Shown: positions 24,501 through 35,598 of the stretch, piece by piece
Layout: each line of letters opens with the position of its first letter
Numbering within the stretch: position 1 is the first letter of the stretch
DNA from: Eustoma russellianum
Lineage: Eukaryota > Streptophyta > Magnoliopsida > Gentianales > Gentianaceae
Direction of reading: 5' to 3'
NCBI GenBank assembly: GCA_036186865.1
Contig: AP025074.1
Location: 8,999,361 to 9,063,360 of the forward strand
DNA length: 64,000 bases
Notes under the pieces: model-generated
The model's database searches: none
What the model saw: the letters and a program-made list of their open reading frames with translations, nothing else
Told to the model about the DNA's origin: nothing
Made by a program: the position numbers and the translations under genes

Positions 24501-24574
24501 TTTATGCACGTTTGTATATATGTATACATTCAAGACACTTATTTTGAAATCACTCAAACCCCCTTATCTTTACA
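21519..24574 (-). repeat. Copia-B 5' LTR
   Basis: 3056 bp, the partner of 13071-16131. Palindromic modules lie at 22921-22941, 23092-23115 and 23255-23275 (one mismatch in the last). It carries the hairpin AAGATTGATCA with loop and complement, and the inverted-repeat cluster near its U3 end. Confidence 0.95.
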
Positions 24575-24579
24575 TCTAA

Positions 24580-24760
24580 GGCTAAGCATATAGAAGTACG
24601 CTATCACTTTCTTCGTGATCACGTAAACAATGGCGATATCGCCATAGATCACGTACGCACAGAAGCACAAGTAGCGGATATCTTTACAAAAGCCTTAAAT
24701 CTAGCCACGTATGAATCTCTTCGCTCTAAATTAGGCATGATTCCCGTTGATATGATTTGA
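24580..24760 (+). pseudogene. Pol C-terminal tail of Copia-A/C, continued after Copia-B
   Basis: Continues the RNase H/C-terminal frame interrupted at 13070, with KHIEVRYHFLRDHV and ADIFTKAL, the usual last conserved motif of copia pol, then a stop at 24758-24760. It matches Copia-B's own C-terminus with few changes. Because the following LTR is C-type, this part may descend from Copia-C rather than Copia-A; the crossover cannot be placed exactly. Confidence 0.85.
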
Positions 24761-25002
24761 CATGATTTGATTTTCTTTCCTTATTTACAGGAATCTTTTG
24801 ATTTACTTTCCAAAATAAAGGGGGAGAGAAAGCATGATTTAAGGGGGAGAGAGACACTAATTGATACTGATTGCACAAAACAAGGGGGAGCCGGATTTGA
24901 AATTTGAAATTCAAATTTCAAATTTATGCATGTTTGAAGGGGGAGCGATAGCATTTAAATCATGTGCATAAGTTATTTTGAAAATCATCAAAAGGGGGAG
25001 AT
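24761..25002 (+). other. Multiple polypurine tracts and palindrome before Copia-C 3' LTR
   Basis: Five GGGGGAG tracts at about 24816-24828, 24841-24852, 24882-24890, 24937-24945 and 24991-25002; the last touches the LTR. A perfect 14-1-14 inverted repeat (arm ATTTGAAATTTGAA) at 24895-24923 sits between the third and fourth. This is the Sirevirus multiple-PPT arrangement. There is no env-like gene. Confidence 0.85.
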
Positions 25003-28000
25003 TGTAGAGAAAATGGGGTTTGAGTGATTTCAAAATAAGTGATCTAAATGTATGACATATACAAAACGTGTGCATGATAGACATGTATGCATGATACATT
25101 GTTCATTACTTACCTTATTTAGTTCATATATAATGTTTCCGTACTAACGAGCCATGAAGCGTTAAATCTTACATCATATGGCAAACATTTGTTGTGTTTA
25201 TACTATTTTCAGGTGTCACCATTAATGAACTAAACTAGTTCATTAAGTGAAGTACTTAGTTAATACAACTATGTAGTTCATTAAAGGAAGCCACACTTGG
25301 AAAAGGCACAAAGGCAACAAGGCTAAGGAAAGAAAGTTTTCTCCTCCTCCCCTCATTAATATATACACGCCTACATATATATAAAAATATACATTTTCAG
25401 ATTTTTTGAAAAAGGCACGCACACAATTTATTCCAACGTACTACCGACACGTTATATATTTTACGTACGTATGTTAACGTCACACCACCATACGTAACTC
25501 ATATTTATGAGTATATTCAGGTCTTATATCATATGATATAAGTCATGGTGATGACAAATTAAATGCGACACGTTAAAAGGTTCTGAACCGAAAATTGTCG
25601 TATCGGGCGAATACCGAAACTTCGCCAACGTGTCAAGTACTTGCCATAAATAGATGGCCAGCCCCTACACCTCAAAAATCATCAAAAATTTCGTGCTAAT
25701 GGTGATATTTTCAGCCAAAAATACTTTCCATGTTGGCACACACAAATCACCCCACATTAAGGCCAAAATGTGAAGATTCCAATTTTAATTTTGTCACATG
25801 TTAATGGCGCCACTTTAGACCAGCCAAGTGCTGAGATTTAAAGTATATATTATATACATTATGTGTAACATAATATATATAACATGTACAAAAGTTGGAA
25901 TTTAATTAGAGAAAAATCGGGTAATCGATAAATATCGAAAATTCGGTTTTCTACGTACACAACACATGGAATATTTGTGGCACATCATATGACACGTATC
26001 TAGACACTTTTTACATATGTTATACATCTTAAAGTGTCCTAGAAAATTAAATTAAGGGCTGATTGGAATATAACATGTGTGTATTATTAAATATGCACTA
26101 TTTTACAAAGTTAGCAAAAATAATTTTCAGCATATGAATATACATCATACACACACATTGCAGCTGAAATGGAGCTTATTTGGAGCCTTGTTGGCATATT
26201 GATTGGTCAAGAATCAATCATACAATGTTGGTGAATTAAAGAGAGAAGCTACAAATGGTAAGATTTCAAACTTTGTCTCACTTATAACACATGCTGAAAA
26301 TTTCAGCATGCTAAGCTTGGCTGGCCGATTTTTTCATATTAATGTGATATATTTTATCATCTTACATTGTGTGATTGATTGAAAGAAGAAATAGAAGTAA
26401 TTTGAATATTATTTAAATTCAATAAAGTGTGATATTTTACATATCACACATGCTGAAATTTTTCAGCATGTGTGAGACATGTCTTGGCCAAATTCTTGAG
26501 CATAAATGTGTCCAAGTTCATTTCCAATGTGATAAGGATATTTACCATCAATTGGTGATTTATTTTAAAAAGAAAAATCAAAGAAAATTGTAATATTTTG
26601 AACTTTATCTTCATGTATCACATGCTGAAAATTCAGCATGGCATATACTCTTAAATGGGCGATTTTTGTGTCTTAGTAATGAAGGAATTATGTCTTGCAA
26701 TTTATGTGACAATCTTGTGCATTATGGAAATAATTTTATAATTGATATTGACACATGTTTCAAGTGTTATTCTCAGATTTTCCAAGTCATCAATGATGAC
26801 AACATCCAACCAATCATGAAGTGCCAAGTAAGCAAAGCTTAAATGATCATCCAATAAGAAGATGCCAAGTAAGCAAGACCATGTCACAATGATGTCTTAC
26901 ATTCTCCCAATGACTTAGAAGATAATTTTCAAGAGGGGGACTACACCAAGGGGGGACGGCTGCAACAGCATTAAAAGGAAAGAAGATGAGCAAAAACAAG
27001 ACAAGGACAAGCATTGCAAAATAAAAGTGATCAAAACGCCTAGCTCTTCTTCTTCTACATTCTCTTTCTTTCTTTCTTCTTGTAAGCCTATTGTATTCAT
27101 ATTTTTCAATCTTGAATAGGCTTGATATAGACCACCACATATTCCATATCTTTGTAAAAGATTGATCAAGGTGTGATCAATCTTCATTCATGCGAGGTGG
27201 TGGTGTTCGTGCATATTGTATTCAACGTACAAGGTTTGTAAAGGGTTGGAGTTGGTGTGTAACTCCATCAACCCTGTGGTAAGGTGCATTGTATGTGTGT
27301 GATTAGTGTGAACCAAGGAAGGTGTTCCTTGAAGACTGGAGTAGGTTGTTTATAACCGAACCAGTATAAAATTCTTGGTGCCATTTACTTTCAGCATTTA
27401 CTTTCAGTTACTGCATAGTTTACTCTTTTTGTTGGCGTTCATAAAAATAGTAAACGACTTTCAAAAATTACAAACATTTCCAGAAACATAGCCACACGTT
27501 CTAGGGTTAATTTGGCACAAGTTTCAAACCTTTTGGATAAGTATAAGTCGATCAAACATCAAAGGTTCTGAGACTAGTGCAGTCTGATTTTCAGACTTGC
27601 AAATGTTGAGACTTTGATTGTAATTGACCTACTTTCCAAAAGAATTTTGCAAAATTGTTTCAACCCACTTAAATATAGTGTATAAGGAGTTAGTGGTTAA
27701 ATTTTCAGAGCATTTGGACTTACACACAAATAGGAATAAAGTTTTCAAAACCGTCTACCGTTTCTGGCAGATTCGCGCAATCTGATCATCAACTGTTTTT
27801 GAAGGGGTTAAAGGTTGAATTTTAATTTGAAATTTTTAGGGGACCCTCATAACATCTGAGGCTAAGTTCTCTCAAAATTTCAGAATTTTTGGAGACCTAT
27901 AACCTGGTTTTAAAAACGTTTTAAAACTGGTCCTGGAAACAGAATCTGTTTTCAGAAGTTGAGTTGTTTAGTTTTAAACAAATTTTAAAAACCACACTTT

Positions 28001-28024
28001 CCGCACCACCTATTCAACCCCCCC
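25003..28024 (+). repeat. Copia-C 3' LTR, truncated by Gypsy-1
   Basis: Begins TGTAGAGAAAATGGGG, as the 5' LTR at 1619 does, and follows it closely to the C-run at 28018-28024. The last 40-odd bp (TTCTAGTGGTGCC to CCTACA) are missing because Gypsy-1 starts at 28025. Palindromic modules lie at 26290-26310, 26449-26470 and 26621-26640. Confidence 0.92.
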
Positions 28025-28346
28025 TGTAGCGCCCCGCATCCGGCCTCGTTTTGATACGGTGCACCCGCCGTACTTCACTGAGGAGAGTACAAGGCGTCAT
28101 GCATAACATGCGAACATCCATAACATAAGTCGTGGACTCCCATGCTATTATTCAACGTGGAAGTAAAATTTAGACAGAATTAAAAACTTTTCAAATTAAA
28201 CATGCCTCACTAAATTACTAAGTTTCCAAAAGTAGTAGTCCCACAAAATAACATAACTGAAATCCAGAGAGTTCAAACATAGTCATAATACAAAACATCT
28301 TGGCAGCACAAAAGTCCTTAAGCTTAGCTCCCTTCATGCTCCTCGC

Positions 28347-28405
28347 CTATGGATAAGGTACTCTCGGCTCGTCCTCGATCCATTCTATCTTGGCATTATC
28401 CGGCT
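28347..28405 (-). other. Candidate LTR micro-ORF exon, Gypsy-1 3' LTR
   Basis: Follows a minus-strand TTTATTTTTCCCCAG and ends WIEDEPRVPYP-stop (TAG at 28347-28349). The copy in the Gypsy-1 5' LTR (near 37400-37450) has lost the stop and turned the Trp codon into TAG, so that copy is decayed. Confidence 0.5.
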
Positions 28406-28816
28406 CTGGGGAAAAATAAAGTGTGAGTGATAAAAATCACCCAGCAAGAATACAATAAACTACCATGAAATACGTAAAGAATCATAACATGAATGGATTA
28501 CTCCAAAAACCTCAAATAATCATAATTCATACCTGATCTTGGATTCTGAACTTACTTGACGATCGGCTTAAAGCATGTTTTTTAGGGAATGATATACCAT
28601 ACCTGATCTTGGATCCTGAACTTACTTGGCGTTTGGCTTAAGCATGTTTTTAGGTAATGCTATACCAATAATAACTTATAACCATTAACTGTAACATGCA
28701 ACATGTCCTCATGATCGTGAATTATGCAGGATGCAATGCATGATGTCATGTCATGTCATGTCATGTCAAAACATCATTTTGGTCCCATAAAGTAACATGT
28801 CGTAAAAACAGAGTGT

Positions 28817-29062
28817 CATATCAATTAACCCCGGATCTGAGCGGGTCCAGAATATATCATCAGACCAATTAACCCCGGGTCTGAAAGGGTCCAGAACAGA
28901 TATCAGATCAATTAACCCCAGATATGAACGGGTCCAGAACAGATATCAGATAAATTAACCCCGGATCTGAACGGGTCCAGAACAGATATCAGATCAATTA
29001 ACCCCGGATCTGAACGGGTCCAGAACATATCATGTCATCAGACCAGTTAACCCCGGGTCTTG
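28817..29062 (-). repeat. Hairpin tandem array in Gypsy-1 3' LTR
   Basis: Six units of about 43 bp. Each pairs CAGATC with GATCTG around a conserved loop AATTAACCCCG; some units instead pair CAGACC with GGTCTG. The two stem versions differ on both sides, so pairing is kept. The 5' LTR copy (37867-38073) has five units. Confidence 0.85.
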
Positions 29063-29499
29063 AGTCGGGTTAGTCGTATGCTTGGCCGGCAAAGGAATCA
29101 TGAAGCTTTCTTTTAAAAACATGGGACCGTAAAAACTTTTCATGCATAACGAAAACATAGTCGCTTGTAAAACTTGCTTGCATCATAAAATCCATAAAAA
29201 TCAGTTTCATGATCATGCATGATACATACCGTGATATGAAATGCAAGTCATGACATGAATAATCGTATGCATTCCTTATAACATATCAACATACATGAAT
29301 TTGGAAGCTAAATATTTCCAGACTTTTACTTCATATTCATAGGACGGTTAAGCTAACCAATTAGGTCCATTTCCATAATTCTTTTGTCACAAATACGTTC
29401 GGTGGAATCTTAGATACATGTCATAAAAATTTCAGATTATTTCAATAACCATAAAAGGCTCATTTAATTAACTTCCAAAACGGATTAAGTGCTGAAACT

Positions 29500-30260
29500 G
29501 AACTGACATATTCTACTAAAAATTCTATTGCGGCAAATCCGAGATTTGTTTTTCCGAAATTCCAAATCGCACAAATCATAAACATGTAGAACTAGTATTC
29601 TACCGAAATTTAGCCTATTTTCATATCTCTAAGTCCCCTTTCTGAGTCCAGAAAGTCGTTACTAAACTTCGGGTTGGTTTCAGTGATTTCAGATGAGCAG
29701 TTTGACTAATTAATTCATATAAAATAATCCAGAATTTGTTTTAGCAAAATTCCAGCTGATATGTTCACTTCACTCATAGTACTATTACCATGCCAAAAAT
29801 CAGCTTTATTGGTCATCTACATGGTCTCCTTTTAAGCCATTCAAAACGTTGCACCATTCTGTCATGTTCCAGAATTTACAGCCTGAGCAGTCTCACCAAT
29901 TATTTTATTAAAAATTAACCATAACTTATTTTACCAAAATTTCAACTCTCATCTCCGCTATACTCATGGAACTAGCTTTGTGCCGAAAACCAGATTTATT
30001 GAAGGTCCACAAGGTCCTCTTTTAATTCGTTGACTTCAGTGATCCATTCTGTCCAACTCCAGAATTTTCTACTAGAGTAGTTTTACCGTATAATTTCTTA
30101 AAAATAATCCGTAACTGATTTTAACGAAATTCCAACTCTCACTTGTACTACACTCATAAGGCTAACTTTGTACCAAAAATTAGCTTCATTGAAGGTCTGT
30201 AAGGTCAGTTCTTAAACCATCTAATACGTCACTCTATTCTGTCCACTTCCAATGGTTTGC
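29500..30260 (-). repeat. Four diverged 190-bp modules in Gypsy-1 LTR
   Basis: The anchor AAATTCCA recurs at about 29557, 29747, 29937 and 30127, each step 190 bp. Between anchors lie a CATTCTGTCC-like box, a GCAGT-like box and an A/T-rich stretch. The other Gypsy-1 LTR shows the same pitch (38564, 38754, 38944). Confidence 0.75.
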
Positions 30261-31789
30261 TATTTTGTCATCTTGTCCAAGTCAAATGTCCATGTTTTCA
30301 CTCAATACTTTGGGCCGAAACTTGTGTGTTGCCTTAACCACATTTTACAACACATATTCAAGCATGCATTCACATTCAAGAGTCATCTTAATCTAAACTT
30401 ACCAACAACCTCATAAAGCTCCTAGCTTTCACATGTATACTTTCCTTGGGACCTTTTGTGTTACATTCACAAGTCAATCTTGTCTAGACCTACTTAGGTG
30501 AACCTTATTTCACTCTAGGTCAGCCTTATTCCATATAGCATATAGGAAAAGACTTCATCTTTAAAGGAATAAATCACATGCAAGGCATTGTTCTTAGGGA
30601 ATCACTAAGATATAGTCTCAAACTTAAGACATTCAACTAAAGATCATATCTTAAGAACTTCTAAGCATTCAAGTCACAAACTCTTTAAATAAATCATGAG
30701 AGATCATTGTATACTTGCCTCTTCAAGCTAAAGCTCTTGTCTTTGCTTGGTTATGGAGTGAGTTGAGTTGAAATCCTTCTCCTTCCTTACCTTGAGCATA
30801 CGGTTTTGATGGAAATGAAAGGAAAAGATTAGTCTTTATTCAATAGAGGAAATAGGATATGTTTGAGGGCTAGAGCATCTTACCAAAATGAGCTTGGAAT
30901 GGAGATGCAAGCACCTCAATATAACACCACCTAGGAAAGTTGAAGGCTTTCACCTATTTAACTCATAGATGTCACGGTTTTGGCATAGAGAGAAGGAGTT
31001 CATGTGAGCTTCATTCTTCACCAAATAAGAATTCACTTAAGGAAACTTGGAACAAGACTTACCTAGATGTCTTCTTGAGTCTTGAAAGTGAAGTTGAACT
31101 TCTATCCTTCAAGATGAAGGGGCCGAAATATTTGTGGTGGGAGATGAGGGAATTTTTGCTAAGTGTTGCTCTTGCTTGAATGCGTCTTGAGAGGAGTCTC
31201 AAGATGACAAGAAGGTAGATGTTTCTAGAAGGGTTTAAAACATGCTAGGGGGACGGTTTTGGAGGGATTTTAGGGCTTTCTTGAGTGCTAATCAAGGTTA
31301 GGTTAGTATAACCTTGGTTACTTTATTCCAACCATGGTTACTTTGGTGCTAACCCAAGTTACTTTATCAAATCATGGTTATCTTAACCTTGGTTTAAGGG
31401 AAAAAGTAACCATGGTAGGATTTAAAAATCCTCCATGTCTAGACACTAAGAGGGCGGTTTTGGTTGGGGTCTTTATGACCTCAACCATACTACCTCTTTC
31501 TTTAATGAGTTGTCTTACTTGTTCCTTAAATGCATGTCTATTTTATTTTCTATTTATGCTTTGCATAATAACTTCTTGTCTTAATGGTGTAGTAGACTTT
31601 AAGTAATTATTTTAACTAATAAAATTGGCTAGAGAATTCTAGAACCCTTACATGTCTTGGCCGATTTTTGGGCCTCTTGGGCATCTTGATATTTCTTGTA
31701 ATTTTAATTCATGTACTATATTGTTTTCTTTATTTTATCATATTCTAAGATTAGCATATGTATGTATACATACATATACACGCCATGTG

Positions 31790-31833
<44 letters not shown>

Positions 31834-32105
31834 CTATGTATACGCATGTAGGTATTTATACATTTCGTACACATATATCATATACACGCACATACGTACA
31901 TAGTGGTGTGTATGGTTCATATAACTCTATATTTCATGTACTACTTTCTTGAAGTTTCCCTTATTTAATTTGGCTTGGTATAACCTCAATAATAATTAAG
32001 TAAAGAGGGTTAAGTTGACTTAAGTAACACGCGCTAGAAGAAATTGTCGTTTTCACTCCGTCTCTTATTCATAGTTTTCACGTACATGATCGTTGGGGTA
32101 CAACA

Positions 32106-32117
32106 TCCTCCCCCCTT
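32106..32117 (-). other. Gypsy-1 polypurine tract
   Basis: The minus strand reads AAGGGGGGAGGA directly before the 3' LTR edge at 32105. It serves as plus-strand primer. The equivalent in Gypsy-2 is at 50022-50035. Confidence 0.85.
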
Positions 32118-32147
32118 ATCATAAGTTTTGTCCTCGAAACTTCGGAA

Positions 32148-35100
32148 CTAGTCAAAAAGATGGGGGTATCTACTCCTCATGTCTTCCTCCGTTTCCCAAG
32201 TTGCTTCTTCTTCCGAATGATGCTTCCATTGTACCTTTACCATGGGTATGGATCTCTTCCTTAAAGCTTTCTCTTTCCGATCAACTATTCTTAAGGGTTC
32301 CTCTTCATAAGTTACATCTTTTTCAACCTTCAACTGTTGATCTTCAAGGATGTGGCTTGGGTCATATACATATCAACGGAGTTGAGAAACATGGAATACA
32401 TCATGTAACTGAGAAAGAGATGGTGGCAACGCCAAGCGGTACGCAACCTCGCCTACTTTCTCAAGCACTTCATAAGGTCCAACGAATCTTGGGCTTAGTT
32501 TTCCTTTGATGCCAAATCTCTTAACTCCTTTGGTCGGAGAAACTTTTAGAAAGACTTTCTCTCCTTCTTGGAATTCTAAAGGTCTCCTTCTTTCATCTGC
32601 CCATATCTTCGTTCTATCTTGCACTGCTCTTAGCCTTTGTTGGACTAACTTTACCTTCTCTCGTGTTTGCTCAACAATGTCGGGTCCTGCATAGATCTTA
32701 TCTCCAATTTCGTCCCAATATAGTGGGGATCGACATTTTCGTCCATACAATGCCTCATAAGGTGCCATTCCGATGGATCTGTGGAAGCTATTATTGTAAG
32801 AAAACTCAACGAGCTTAGGGCTTATATCCCAGCTTCCTCCAAAATCAAGAATGTAGGCGCGGAGCATGTCCTCAAGGGTTTGGATTGTCCTCTCTGATTG
32901 TCCATCTGTTTGAGGATGAAATGCGGAACTCATTCTTATCTCTGTGCCCATTGCCTTTTGAAAGGCGGTCCAAAATCTCGAAGTAAATCGGGGGTCGCGG
33001 TCGCAAACAATACTTACGGGCACTCCATGTAGACAAACGATATGGTCAATGTACATATAAGCTAGCTTCTCTATAGATGCCTTAATCGTCATAGCCAAAA
33101 AGTGAGCAGACTTAGTCAAACGATCCACAATGACCCATATAGCATCATTCTCATGCTTAGTCTTGGGTAAATCAGTCACAAAGTCCATGGTGATGTGATC
33201 CCATTTCCATTCTGGCACTTCCAAGGGTTGTAACAATCCAGCAGGTCTTTGGTGTTTGGCTTTTACTCTTTGGCAGATCAAACATCGCTCAACAAATTCT
33301 GCTACTTGTCTCTTCATACCGGGCCACCAAAACTTTTGCTTGAGATCTTGATACATCTTATTAGCTCCAGGATGTATAGATAATCGAGAATTATGAGCTT
33401 CCATCAAGACTTCATCCTTAATTTCTTTGCTTTCGGGGACACATAACCGTCCTTGATACCATAAACTGCCATCACTGCGAATCTCAAAGTCATCATGCGG
33501 CTTATCTTCCATCCTTTTCTTGACTTTTCTTATGGCTTCATCAAGTCCTTGAGTCTCCTTGATTTTATCAATTAATGAAGGGACAAGAACTAATTTGGCG
33601 AGAACTTCATCGATTTAGTCAACTTCTTCTAGGCCAAATTCTTCCATGTCTCGTTGAAGAGGTGGTTGCCGTGGGTGGCTTGTCTTTCGGCTTAGGGCAT
33701 CAGCGACTTTGTTAGCTTTTCCCAGATGATACTGAATGGAGAGATCATAATCTTTGATCAGTTCCAACCATCTACGTTGCCGCATATTAAGCTCTTTCCG
33801 GGTAAAGAGGTACTTTAGGCTCTTGTGGTCTGTGTAGATCTCGCACTTTTTGCCATATAAATAGTGCCTCCATATCTTTAACGCGAACACTACTGCGGCG
33901 AGTTCAAGATCATGGATAGGATAGTTTTGCTCAAATGGTTTCAACTGTCGGGATGCATAGGCTATCACTTTATCATTTCGCATAAGAACACATCCGAGAC
34001 CATTCTTCGAAGCATCACTGTATACTGCATACTTCTCACCAGGAGTGGACTGAGCTAGGATAGGAGCGGACGTCAACTTTGCTTTCAGCTCCGAGAAACT
34101 CTTTTCACAATCAGCACTCCACTCAAACTTGGTCTTCTTTTGGGTCAATCTAGTGAGGGAAACAGCTATCCTCGAAAATCCTTCCACAAACTTCCTGTAA
34201 TATCCAGCTAGTCCGAGAACACTTCTCACTTCAGTAACGTTTGTTAGCCTGGGCCATTCCGTGATAGCTTCGATTTTCTTGGGATCCACCGAAATCCCAT
34301 CTTCTGAAATCACATGACCAAGGAATGATACACTTTGCAGCCAAAACTCGCATTTGCTAAATTTAGCATACAACTGTCTTGCTCTTAGAATATTCAAGAC
34401 TATCCTTAAATGGGTTGCGTGAGTCTCTTCGTCTGGTGATTAGATCAGGATGTCGTCTATGAAGACCACTACGAACTTGTCTAACTGTTCTTGAAAGATT
34501 TGATTCATGAGATCCATAAAGGCGGCAGGGGCATTGGTCAAACCAAAAGGCATGACTAAGAATTCATAGTATCCATAGCGGGTTCTGAAAGCAGTCTTAG
34601 GGACATCTTCCGCCTTAATCTTCAGTTGAAAGTATCCAGATCGTAGGTCAATCTTACTAAAAATTCAGGATCCCCTGAGCTGGTCGAATAAGTCGTCAAT
34701 CCGGGGTAACGGGTACTTGTTCTTTATGGTGATTTTGTTGAGCTCCCGGTAATCGATGCATAAGCGCATACTTCCATCTTTCTTTTTCATGAATAGCATC
34801 GGGGCACCCCAAGGTGAAACACTGGGGCGAATAAGTTTCCTTTCTAATAGTTCATGTAACTGTTCCTCTAACTCCTTTAGTTCTGCAGGTGCCATGCGAT
34901 AAGGGGCTTTAGATATGGGTTCAACTCCTGGAACAAGGTTTATTTCAAAAGCAATCTCGCGATCAGGAGGTAGTCCAGGCAAATCATCAGGAAATACATC
35001 AGGGTATTCATTAACAACTGGGACTTGTGCAAGGGTAGGGATTTCTTGTTCAGCACTTAAAACATAAACCAAGAATCCTTCATGACCTTTCTTTAATGCT

Positions 35101-35515
35101 TGACTGGCACGAGCTGTGTTAACAAAGACTTTCTTGGATGGTTTCTTTAACTTAGCTCCTCCTTGGAATGACATCTCTTCTCGAGCTGGGTTCTTAATGA
35201 TAACTTGCCTGCTTCGGCAGTCGATGTGGGCATGATTCTTTGAGAGCCAATCCATTCCGAGAATCACGTCAAAATCACTCATAGATATGGGGATCAAATT
35301 GGCCTCAAACAACTGGTCATTAAACTCAAGCGCACAATTTCTGAATATGTGATGGGAAACAAGCACCTGGTCGCCAGCTGCTTGTACTCTATAAGGTGAA
35401 TATAATCGGACTGGATTATGGTCGATATTCTTAGCAAACTTCCTTGAGATAAACGAGTGGCTAGCGCCACTATCGAACAACACATTTGCAGGTATGCTAC
35501 ACACTAAGATAGTTC
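32148..35515 (-). pseudogene. Gypsy-1 pol (protease, RT, RNase H, integrase, chromodomain)
   Basis: Exon 2 of gag-pol. Protease has VLFDSGASHSF. RT runs through KDGSMRLCIDYRELNK to FIDDI (Asp-Asp). RNase H has VYSDASKNGLGCVLM and IYTDHKSLKYL. The integrase finger uses H-x-H and C-x2-C (CLICQRVKAKH); the core keeps Asp in MDFVTDLPKTK, Asp in CDRDPRFTSRFW and Glu in DGQSERTIQT. The C-terminal chromodomain includes VKVQWKHHSEEEATWETEED; chromodomains steer integration to heterochromatin. In-frame stops are at 34665, 34439, 33615 and 32373 (two are CGA to TGA). The end at 32148 is TAG where Gypsy-2 has TGG and runs ten codons further. The RT intron of Gypsy-2 is precisely absent (junction 34673/34674). 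Confidence 0.94.
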
Positions 35516-35598
35516 CTGAACCAGGCACGTTTTTTCTAGGTAATATGATAGTCATGCATGAGTGAAAGGTATTGAAGACATAAAACTTTAAATCTTAC
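35516..35598 (-). other. 83-nt intron between gag and protease, Gypsy-1
   Basis: Donor CTG|GTAAGATTT at 35598, acceptor TTCAG|GAAC at 35516. The length is not a multiple of three and the intron carries stops. Its removal restores a continuous frame into the protease. Gypsy-2 has the same intron (82 nt). Confidence 0.8.

Larger units (their letters stand above)
13071..24574 (-). mobile_element. Copia-B: complete Ty1/copia (Sirevirus-type) element with target duplication
   Basis: LTRs of 3061 bp (13071-16131) and 3056 bp (21519-24574) flank an internal domain on the minus strand. The 5-bp duplication TCTAA lies at 13066-13070 and 24575-24579. Removing the element plus one TCTAA rejoins Copia-A's pol without a gap, and Copia-B's own pol shows the same bases there. 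The LTR pair differs at 5 places in about 205 bp and 3 in about 250 bp of the stretches compared. The coding region carries six premature stops in the frames listed plus at least two frameshifts, so it is non-autonomous. Its orientation is opposite to Copia-A, making a long inverted repeat. Confidence 0.97.
1619..28024 (+). mobile_element. Copia-C: outer Ty1/copia (Sirevirus-type) element carrying nested insertions
   Basis: Two closely matching LTRs in the same orientation (1619-4671 and 25003-28024) both begin TGTAGAGAAAA. They differ by roughly 3-4% over the first 270 bp that I aligned by eye. They bracket the PBS, the first 116 codons of gag, then Copia-A and Copia-B, and finally the last 58 codons of a pol and the polypurine region. 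The 3' LTR lacks its last 40-odd bp because Gypsy-1 starts at 28025. The left flank is CTCAT; its duplicate is lost with the right flank. Confidence 0.85.
28025..32105 (-). repeat. Gypsy-1 3' LTR (complete)
   Basis: The plus strand starts TGTAGCGCCCCGCATCC and ends TTGGGGTACAACA. Inside, in plus order: micro-ORF exon (28347-28405), a duplicated block of about 80 bp (near 28530-28670), ATGTC pentamer repeats (28741-28768), a six-unit hairpin array (28817-29062), four modules at an exact 190-bp pitch (about 29500-30260) and a TA microsatellite (31791-31827). A GTAAGT donor-like site on the minus strand lies near 31060. Confidence 0.93.

Noticed and set aside
24761..25002. Env-like gene downstream of copia pol, as in some Sireviruses
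   Set aside because: Only about 240 bp separate the pol stop from the LTR and they contain no frame.
28817..29062. Regularly spaced repeats resembling a CRISPR array
   Set aside because: The repeats are imperfect, spacers are also repeated, no cas genes exist, and the array lies in a plant LTR.
30940..31179. 79-codon open frame inside the Gypsy-1 LTR
   Set aside because: No recognisable domain. It lies in the LTR on the strand opposite to the element and has no clear counterpart in the other gypsy LTRs; likely chance.
31791..31827. TA dinucleotide run as a functional element
   Set aside because: Ordinary microsatellite; length varies between LTR copies (compare 52581-52600).
32093..32694. 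Open frames on the plus strand opposite Gypsy-1 pol
   Set aside because: Antisense shadows of integrase and chromodomain coding; no independent support.
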